A stretch of DNA of 9,457 nt from JAFHCF01 sp048497495. GTDB lineage: Bacteria; Pseudomonadota; Alphaproteobacteria; Rhizobiales; Ancalomicrobiaceae. This document shows, one piece after another, positions 1 to 5,065 of this stretch. Position numbers and translations under genes: made by a program. Every line of letters starts with the position of its first letter. The first letter of the stretch is position 1. The notes beneath the pieces are model-generated. The model saw nothing but the letters and a program-made list of their open reading frames with translations, had not been told where the DNA came from and did no database searches. The stretch covers positions 1-9,457 of the forward strand of contig JAFHCF010000080.1 of NCBI GenBank assembly GCA_048497495.1. Reading direction: 5' to 3'.

Positions 1-272
1 GCACCGGCGGACCCGGCGGCGCCGACATCGTGCTGGTGATCAACGGCCCGGCGCTCAAGGCCTTCCATGCGATGGGCGGCGACTCGAAGCTCGCCGACCG
101 TCTCGCCGTCCTGAGGAAGGGTGGCGTCGGTCTGAGCGCCTGCGCCAACACGATGACGGCCCAGAAGATCGAGCTCGACGAGCTGATGGACGGCTTCGTC
201 AAGGCGGGCAAGGGCGGCGTGGTGCGGATCGCCGAGCTCCAGGCACAGGGCTACGCCTACATCCATCCGTGA
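1..272 (+). CDS. DsrE/DsrF-family sulfur-relay protein, 3' part only
   Basis: The frame is open from base 3 to the TGA at 270-272, so 89 C-terminal residues are visible and the true start lies before the window. A GTG at 30 is in frame but falls inside the fold and is unlikely to be the start. Seen: an alternating hydrophobic beta strand (ADIVLVINGPAL) and a Cys at codon 141-143 within LSACANTM, which matches the conserved cysteine motif of DsrE/DsrF-like proteins (usual form ACGNT). Members of this family are small cytoplasmic proteins, and several carry persulfide sulfur on this cysteine in sulfur-transfer chains. The stop codon overlaps the start of the YeeE/YedE transporter gene by four bases (GTGA), so the two are probably translated together and share a sulfur-handling role. 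Subfamily (DsrE, DsrF, TusD-like or a generic DsrE-like protein) cannot be settled from this fragment. Confidence 0.8.
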   Translation, partial: TGGPGGADIVLVINGPALKAFHAMGGDSKLADRLAVLRKGGVGLSACANTMTAQKIELDELMDGFVKAGKGGVVRIAELQAQGYAYIHP

Positions 273-1336
273 TCGGGGGCCGTACGGTGCTCGAATTCTT
301 CGTCGAACTGGTCGGCGACGCCTGGGCGCCGCCGCTGCTCGGTCTCGCCGTCGGCATGCTGTTCGGCTTCTTCGCCCAGAAGAGCCGCTTCTGCCTGCGC
401 TCGGCGGTGACCGAGTTCGCCCGCGGGTCGATCGGGCCGAAGGTGTCGGTGTGGCTCTTGACCTTCGCCACCGCCCTCCTCGGCACCCAGGTCCTGGTGG
501 CGCTGGGGTCGCTCGACGTCTCCGAGACCCGGCAATTGGCGCTGCAGGGCAGCCTCTCCGGCTCGCTCGTCGGGGGATTGTGCTTCGGCTCGGGCATGAT
601 CCTGTCGCGTGGCTGCGCCAGTCGGCTCCTCGTGCTCTCCGCCAACGGCAATCTGCGCGCCCTGATGTCGGGCCTGGTCTTCGCGGTGGCGGCGCAGGCG
701 GCCTATCGCGGCATCCTGGCGCCGGTGCGCGACTGGATCACCCGGCTGTGGCTGGTCGACGGCGGCCCGGGGCGCGATCTCGTCGGCGTCTTCGGTGGGG
801 GGACCGCGATCAAGTTGACGCTCGCGGCGCTCTGGCTCGCGGTCGCGCTCCTCGCCTGGCGACGCAATCGGCTCGCCGCGAGGATCGCGATCGGCGCCGT
901 CGGCGCGGGGCTCGCGGTCGTTGCCGGATGGCTCGCGACCTACGGGCTGGCGCGGACCAGCTTCGAGCCGGTGTCGATCAAGAGCCTCACCTTCTCGGGG
1001 CCCTCCGCCGACGTGCTGATGTGGACCCTGGTCGCCGACCGACCGCCGGACTTCGATCTCGCCATCGTTCCCGGAGTCTTCCTCGGCTCCTTCGTCGCCG
1101 CCGCCCTGGCGCGCGAACTGAAGCTCGAAGGCTTCCGCGACGGCGAAGGCATGCGCCGGTCGATCGGCGGCGCGGTGCTGATGGGTTTCGGCGCCATGCT
1201 CGCCGGGGGGTGCGCCGTCGGCGCCGGCATTTCCGGCGGCTCCGCCTATGCATTGACCGCCTGGGTGGCGTTGACCGGCATGTGGATCGCCGCCGCGGTC
1301 ACCGACGCGGCGATCGACCGCCGGGCGGGGAAATGA
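269..1336 (+). CDS. YeeE/YedE-family sulfur (thiosulfate) transporter
   Basis: A 355-residue polytopic inner-membrane protein, close to the usual size of two-domain YeeE/YedE (TsuA-type) transporters. Characterised members import thiosulfate through a pathway lined by conserved cysteines. Visible signatures are the N-terminal FFAQKSRFCLRSAVTEF segment (Cys42), the first repeat's GLCFGSGMILSRGCASRLL (Cys105, Cys116) and the second repeat's GFGAMLAGGCAVGAGISGG (Cys315). These glycine-rich Cys segments are the hallmark of the sulf_transp domain. Long hydrophobic stretches run throughout, with a polar region around residues 229-263 between the two halves. The chosen start is GTG at 269, which overlaps the upstream DsrE-like stop. 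A second GTG at 287 would shorten it by six residues. The substrate is inferred from the family; other sulfur species, or even selenium compounds, are possible. Confidence 0.9.
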   Translation: MIGGRTVLEFFVELVGDAWAPPLLGLAVGMLFGFFAQKSRFCLRSAVTEFARGSIGPKVSVWLLTFATALLGTQVLVALGSLDVSETRQLALQGSLSGSLVGGLCFGSGMILSRGCASRLLVLSANGNLRALMSGLVFAVAAQAAYRGILAPVRDWITRLWLVDGGPGRDLVGVFGGGTAIKLTLAALWLAVALLAWRRNRLAARIAIGAVGAGLAVVAGWLATYGLARTSFEPVSIKSLTFSGPSADVLMWTLVADRPPDFDLAIVPGVFLGSFVAAALARELKLEGFRDGEGMRRSIGGAVLMGFGAMLAGGCAVGAGISGGSAYALTAWVALTGMWIAAAVTDAAIDRRAGK

Positions 1337-1360
1337 CGTCTCGGTTCGTAACCTCAGGTA

Positions 1361-1428
1361 AACTCGAGTTCATCGACCACGAGACTCGAGGTGAACGCGA
1401 AGTGCTTTCACAACACCGAAATCTCGAG
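1361..1428. repeat. Cluster of three CTCGAG palindromes
   Basis: CTCGAG occurs at 1363-1368, 1385-1390 and 1423-1428. The first lies in a perfect 10-bp palindrome, AACTCGAGTT (1361-1370). The first two sit in the similar context ACTCGAG, 22 bases apart, roughly two helical turns. In RNA, CTCGAGT (1363-1369) could pair with ACTCGAG (1384-1390) around a 14-base loop, but no T run follows, so this is not a standard intrinsic terminator. The three copies could be regulator half-sites; the function is unproven. Confidence 0.3.
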
Positions 1429-1494
1429 GAATGCGACTTTTCGGGCGTCACTCGTCCCATGCGTTAAATCGCCGTTGGGGATTGGCCCTCTAGA

Positions 1495-1511
1495 TTGCGA
1501 CATTGTCACAA
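1495..1511. promoter_or_regulatory. Operator-like 17-bp dyad before the GGDEF-EAL start
   Basis: The sequence TTGCGACATTGTCACAA is symmetric about base 1503, with seven of eight pairs complementary (only 1498/1508 fail). It ends 22 bases before the chosen ATG at 1534, where a repressor or activator of this gene would be expected to sit. The half-site TTGNGACA is not one I can tie to a particular regulator. It does not match the usual CRP, FNR or LexA consensus. Confidence 0.35.
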
Positions 1512-1533
1512 CAAGCGCGCTGGGCGGAGTTCG

Positions 1534-3960
1534 ATGGCGGTCGATACCTCTCCGATGAACGGAAGGCTCTGGCATCGCGCAATCCGATTCGTCATCGGGC
1601 CGCGGGCGCCCGATATTTCACCGGATGAAGAGACGGCTCGACGTATCCGCGGCGAGCAGATCGCGGCGATCGTCGAGCTTTCGCCGATGAGCGCGGCGGT
1701 CAATCTGTTGTGCGCCGTCATCATCGCCTATTCGTTCCACGACACCGCCTCGGCCGCCTTTCTCTACTCGTGGGGCGCCTGCGTCGCACTCTTCGCGATG
1801 ATGGCGTTTCGCAATTGGCGGATGACACGGCATCGCTCGAAAGCGGGCGCCAGCGAGCGGGCGCTGCGGCGGTTGACGCTCAATGCGATGTTCCTCGCCG
1901 CCCTGTGGGGCGCGGCGCCGATCTTCGTGTTGTCGGGATCCGACATCCAACACCAACTGGTTCTGCAACTCCTGGTCACCGGCATGGCCGCCGGCGGCGC
2001 CTTCGCCCTCTCGACGGTCCCGTGGGCGGCGATCGCCTTCGTGTGGATCATCATCGCGTCGTCGACGGTCGCCATGACCATGGCGGGCACCGGAAACGGC
2101 TTCGGCGCCGACATCCTGATCCAGGCGCTGTGGATCGGCTACGGCCTCTATCTCACCCGCAACATCTCGATCCACGCGGCGCGCTTCTACGAGAATTCGC
2201 GCAACCGTGCCGAGCTGACGGAAAAGAGCGAGGTCATCGGACTTCTCCTCAAGGACTTCCAGGAACACGGCGGCGACTGGCTGTGGGAAACCGACGCCCG
2301 GGGTATCCTGGTCGAGGCTTCGCCACGGCTGGCGCAAGTCGCCGGGCGGACGCTCGAGGAGCTCTCGGGCATGTCGTTTCGCACGCTCCTCGCCAGTGCC
2401 GACGCCAGCGGCGCCGACGAACTCCTCGATGCGATGGAGTGGTACGAGATCTTCCGCGATCTCCTGGTGACCACCAAGATCGCCGGGGAGACGCGCCACT
2501 GGAGCCTGACCGGGCGGCCGGTGTTCCGCTCCACCGGCCAGTTCTGCGGCTACCAGGGGGTCGGGTCCGACATCACCGAGCGCCGCGCGGCGGAAGAACG
2601 CATCACCTATCTCGCCGAGACCGACCCGGTCACCGAACTGGTCAATCGGGTCAAGTTCTCCGCCGAACTCGACCACGCCATGGCCGACCCGGCGCATCAG
2701 GGTCGAAACACCCTGTTCTATCTCGATCTCGATCAGTTCAAGTCGATCAACGACACGATGGGCCACCCGGTCGGTGACGTGCTCTTGAAGCAGGTGGGCG
2801 AGAGACTTCTCGAGTGCACCGGACCGCAGGACGTGGTGGCGCGCATCGGGGGCGACGAATTCGCCATACTCAGGCCCGGATCCGACCGGCCGGACGACGC
2901 CGGCGCGATCGCCGAGAAGATCCTGGCGACCTTCGACACGCCCTTTACCCTCGATGGCGCCGACTTCACCGTCGGAACCTCGATCGGCATCGCCATCGGC
3001 CCGGCCGACGGGGCGACGCCGATGGACCTGATGAAGAGCGCCGATCTGGCGCTCTACCGGGCCAAGGCGGAAGGGCGCGACGGCTACCGGTTCTTCGAGC
3101 CGGGCATGGACGAGCGCGCCCGCCGTCGCCGACTGTTGGAACAGGGTCTGCGCACGGCGATGGGGACCGACGAACTCTTCCTGGTCTACCAGCCGATCGT
3201 CGACCTGACCTCCAACCGCATCACCGGCTTCGAGACCCTGGTGCGCTGGAACTCGCCGGATTTCGGCAATGTCTCGCCGGCGGAATTCGTGCCGATCGCC
3301 GAGGACTGCAAGCTGATCGTGCCGATCGGCGAGTGGATCCTGCACGAGGCGATGCGCCAGGCGGCGACGTGGCCGCGCGAACTCAGGATATCGATCAACC
3401 TGTCGCCGGTGCAGTTTCGCAATCGGCGCCTGCTCTCCACCATCGTCTCGGCGCTGGAGCACAGCCGCCTGATGCCGCAACGGCTACAGGTCGAGATCAC
3501 CGAATCGACCCTGCTCGATGCCGGCCAGCAGACCCTGACGATGCTGCGCGACCTGCGCGAACTCGGGGTCCGCGTCGCGCTCGACGATTTCGGCACCGGC
3601 TATTCGAGCCTCAACTACCTGCGCAAGTTCCCCTTCGACAAGATCAAGATCGACAAGAGCTTCGTCGACGACATCAGCGACCGCGAGCAGAGCCGCGCCA
3701 TCGTCAAGGCGATCGTCGAATTGACCTCGGCGCTCGGCATGTCGACGGTGGCGGAGGGCGTCGAGACGACGGCGCAACTCGAGACGCTGCGCGATCTGGG
3801 ATGCGACGAGATCCAGGGCTACGTGATCTCGGCGGCGGTCGGGAGCGAGGCGATCCCCGACCTGCTGTCGGCCAACTACGAACTCACCACCGGCGATCTC
3901 GTCGAACCGATGGATCTCGAACTGGTCGACATCGCCGAGGCGAAATCGACCGCGGCCTGA
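1534..3960 (+). CDS. Membrane-bound PAS-GGDEF-EAL cyclic di-GMP enzyme
   Basis: An 808-residue inner-membrane signalling protein, probably both diguanylate cyclase and c-di-GMP phosphodiesterase. About six hydrophobic segments (near 52-68, 72-92, 114-134, 141-160, 162-183, 190-208) form an N-terminal sensor of a type I cannot name. A PAS domain follows (about 241-352, ending GYQGVGSDITERR), then GGDEF (about 357-520) and EAL (about 532-780). The cyclase signature RIGGDEF (GGDEF at 439-443) is intact. The inhibitory RxxD site is absent, since its place reads GPQD (430-433). The EAL motif is ETL (567-569), with the key Glu kept. Asn622, Glu654, Asp684-Asp685, Lys705, Asp707, Glu741 and Gln761 of the phosphodiesterase site are all present. 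The start is ATG 1534, preceded by GGAG at 1526-1529; the frame also opens at a TTG at 1495, inside the dyad. It stops 22 bases short of the convergent minus-strand gene. The input signal is unknown. Confidence 0.95.
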   Translation: MAVDTSPMNGRLWHRAIRFVIGPRAPDISPDEETARRIRGEQIAAIVELSPMSAAVNLLCAVIIAYSFHDTASAAFLYSWGACVALFAMMAFRNWRMTRHRSKAGASERALRRLTLNAMFLAALWGAAPIFVLSGSDIQHQLVLQLLVTGMAAGGAFALSTVPWAAIAFVWIIIASSTVAMTMAGTGNGFGADILIQALWIGYGLYLTRNISIHAARFYENSRNRAELTEKSEVIGLLLKDFQEHGGDWLWETDARGILVEASPRLAQVAGRTLEELSGMSFRTLLASADASGADELLDAMEWYEIFRDLLVTTKIAGETRHWSLTGRPVFRSTGQFCGYQGVGSDITERRAAEERITYLAETDPVTELVNRVKFSAELDHAMADPAHQGRNTLFYLDLDQFKSINDTMGHPVGDVLLKQVGERLLECTGPQDVVARIGGDEFAILRPGSDRPDDAGAIAEKILATFDTPFTLDGADFTVGTSIGIAIGPADGATPMDLMKSADLALYRAKAEGRDGYRFFEPGMDERARRRRLLEQGLRTAMGTDELFLVYQPIVDLTSNRITGFETLVRWNSPDFGNVSPAEFVPIAEDCKLIVPIGEWILHEAMRQAATWPRELRISINLSPVQFRNRRLLSTIVSALEHSRLMPQRLQVEITESTLLDAGQQTLTMLRDLRELGVRVALDDFGTGYSSLNYLRKFPFDKIKIDKSFVDDISDREQSRAIVKAIVELTSALGMSTVAEGVETTAQLETLRDLGCDEIQGYVISAAVGSEAIPDLLSANYELTTGDLVEPMDLELVDIAEAKSTAA

Positions 3961-3982
3961 GGCCTGTCGCGGCCGCAAGGTA

Positions 3983-4390
3983 TCAGCGGCGGGACCGGGC
4001 GCGGGTCAGCACGGCGACGGCGAGCGCCGATGCCACCATTATCGGCAACACCATCATGATCGCGAAGAAGGCGGCCGCGGCCGCCTCCCCGCCGACGGTG
4101 ACGCGCGAGGCGGTGCCGGCGGCGAGCGCCGCGCCGAGGAAGGCGCCGAAGGTGGCGAGGAAGCCGACACCGACGGCGCGGCCGAGCGAGATCCCCTCCG
4201 GGCGGATGACGAAGCCGCCCCACAGGGCCACGGTGACGGCGGCGGCGCCGAGCCCGGCGCCGAGGGCGGCGAGCGGCTCGCCGGTCATCTGATGGGCGAG
4301 GAGCGCCGCTACGCCGGCGAGCACCACCGTGGCGACGAGGCGGCCGACCCGCCGCAGCGCGACGAGGCTCGGGTCCAGGTTGTCGTTCAT
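3983..4390 (-). CDS. Small four-helix membrane protein, unknown function
   Basis: A 135-residue hydrophobic protein that I do not recognise. Four membrane segments are predicted, near residues 16-33, 40-62, 72-92 and 103-128. Positive charges lie at the N-terminus (R13, R14, R17), in the middle loop (R63, R71) and at the C-terminus (RARSRR), which fits both ends being cytoplasmic. No cysteine, histidine or catalytic motif is seen; the helices are rich in Ala and Gly. The ATG at 4390 follows a near-ideal ribosome site (4396-4405). It lies 99 bases downstream of the soxG stop on the same strand, so it could be the last gene of the sox operon or have its own transcript. Its stop faces that of the GGDEF-EAL gene, 22 bases away. 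Codon use resembles its neighbours, which supports a real gene. Confidence 0.7.
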   Translation of the reverse strand: MNDNLDPSLVALRRVGRLVATVVLAGVAALLAHQMTGEPLAALGAGLGAAAVTVALWGGFVIRPEGISLGRAVGVGFLATFGAFLGAALAAGTASRVTVGGEAAAAAFFAIMMVLPIMVASALAVAVLTRARSRR

Positions 4391-4395
4391 GCGCT

Positions 4396-4405
4396 ACCTC
4401 CCCTC
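4396..4405 (-). promoter_or_regulatory. Strong ribosome binding site of the small membrane protein
   Basis: On the minus strand this reads GAGGGGAGGT, with the GGAGG core six bases before the ATG at 4390. It is one of the best ribosome sites in the window. It is the main reason, besides codon use, to accept the 135-codon frame as a real gene and this ATG as its start. Confidence 0.6.
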
Positions 4406-4489
4406 GCCCGCGCCGACCTTCGACGGGGCTCGCCGTTCGATTGCCCCGAACCGCGCCTCACCGCAAGGGTCGATCACGCCGCAGGCGCC

Positions 4490-5065
4490 TCATCGCGACA
4501 CAGAGAACTCCAGCGCCGCGTCGGCGAGGAAGCCGTGGACATAGGGCGCGAAGGAACGCCAGCACTCGAGGTGGAAGCGGTCCGGCGCCCGCCGCCACAG
4601 CACGACCTCGGCCTTGTTGAGCAGCGTCCGAGTGCACATCCCGACCGGGAAGGCGGCCGGCCGCAGATCGAGCGGGCAACCGGAATTGATAACCAGCGTC
4701 GCCTTCGAGCCCGACAACACGAGACCGGTGTTGCGATGGGCGACGTCGACCAGCGAATGCGGCGCGGTGATCTCCCGAAACGCCGCCGCGATCGCCGGTC
4801 CCTCGCCGTCCGGGGCGATCAGCAGCCATTCGTCGGGGCCGAGCCAGAGGGCGGCGCGATCGCCCGCCTCCGCCGCGCGGCAGGCCTGGCGCGGCAGCGC
4901 GACGCCGAAGGCGGCGGTGGCCGCGTCGATCGCCGCCTCGCGGCCCCGGAAGACGAAGCGGGCGCGCGGGCCCGCCGGCTCGGCCGAAAAGCGGGACTTG
5001 TGGGCGATGGGGGCGAGGCCGGCGAAGGCGTCGACCCGGGCCGGGTGAGTGGCGGCATCAGGCAT
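4490..5065 (-). CDS. soxG: Sarcosine oxidase subunit gamma
   Basis: A 191-residue protein of the usual SoxG size, the smaller accessory subunit of heterotetrameric sarcosine oxidase. It packs against the SoxA C-terminal half and resembles aminomethyltransferase (GcvT-like) folds; it has no known catalytic centre of its own. Recognisable family blocks are WLGPDEWLL (74-82), SLVDVAHRNTGLVLSG (104-119) and, near the C-terminus, LLNKAEVVLWRR (148-159) with FHLECWRSFAPYVHGFL (164-180). The ATG at 5065 overlaps the last eight bases of soxA, a sign of translational coupling. An AAGGAAGG stretch lies about 11 bases upstream, inside soxA. It closes the soxBDAG set. No folate gene such as purU or glyA follows it within the window, although sox operons often carry such genes. 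Confidence 0.93.
   Translation of the reverse strand: MPDAATHPARVDAFAGLAPIAHKSRFSAEPAGPRARFVFRGREAAIDAATAAFGVALPRQACRAAEAGDRAALWLGPDEWLLIAPDGEGPAIAAAFREITAPHSLVDVAHRNTGLVLSGSKATLVINSGCPLDLRPAAFPVGMCTRTLLNKAEVVLWRRAPDRFHLECWRSFAPYVHGFLADAALEFSVSR

Larger units (their letters stand above)
1337..1533 (+). promoter_or_regulatory. Intergenic leader upstream of the GGDEF-EAL gene
   Basis: This 197-base spacer is visibly less GC-rich than the flanking genes and lacks their codon bias, as expected of a promoter region. It contains three CTCGAG hexamers (1363, 1385, 1423) and a 17-bp dyad at 1495-1511, listed separately. No convincing sigma70-type -35/-10 pair was found; TAGATT at 1491-1496 is the best -10-like hexamer, with only a poor partner (TTAAAT at 1464-1469). 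A 44-codon open frame (1333-1467) begins with an ATGA overlap on the transporter stop. Its codon use does not look like the neighbouring genes, so it is not called as a gene here. Confidence 0.45.

Noticed and set aside
1495..1533. TTG at 1495 as the start of the GGDEF-EAL protein
   Set aside because: It would add 13 polar residues, has no good ribosome site and lies inside the operator-like dyad; ATG 1534 with GGAG upstream is better.
1618..3480. A 620-codon minus-strand frame opposite the GGDEF-EAL gene
   Set aside because: Shadow of the true gene: Arg/Gly/Asp/His-rich, with no recognisable domain, while the plus strand encodes clear PAS, GGDEF and EAL domains.
3951..3976. GCGGCC (3952-3957) and GGCCGC (3971-3976) as a terminator between the convergent genes
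   Set aside because: Only a 6-bp stem with a 13-base loop and no T run on either strand; short GC inverted repeats are expected by chance here.
4424..4448. CGGGGC/GCCCCG hairpin after soxG as an intrinsic terminator
   Set aside because: A 6-bp stem with a 13-base loop, not followed by a T run on the minus strand. It could be a weak pause or chance and does not settle whether the small membrane gene is in the sox operon.
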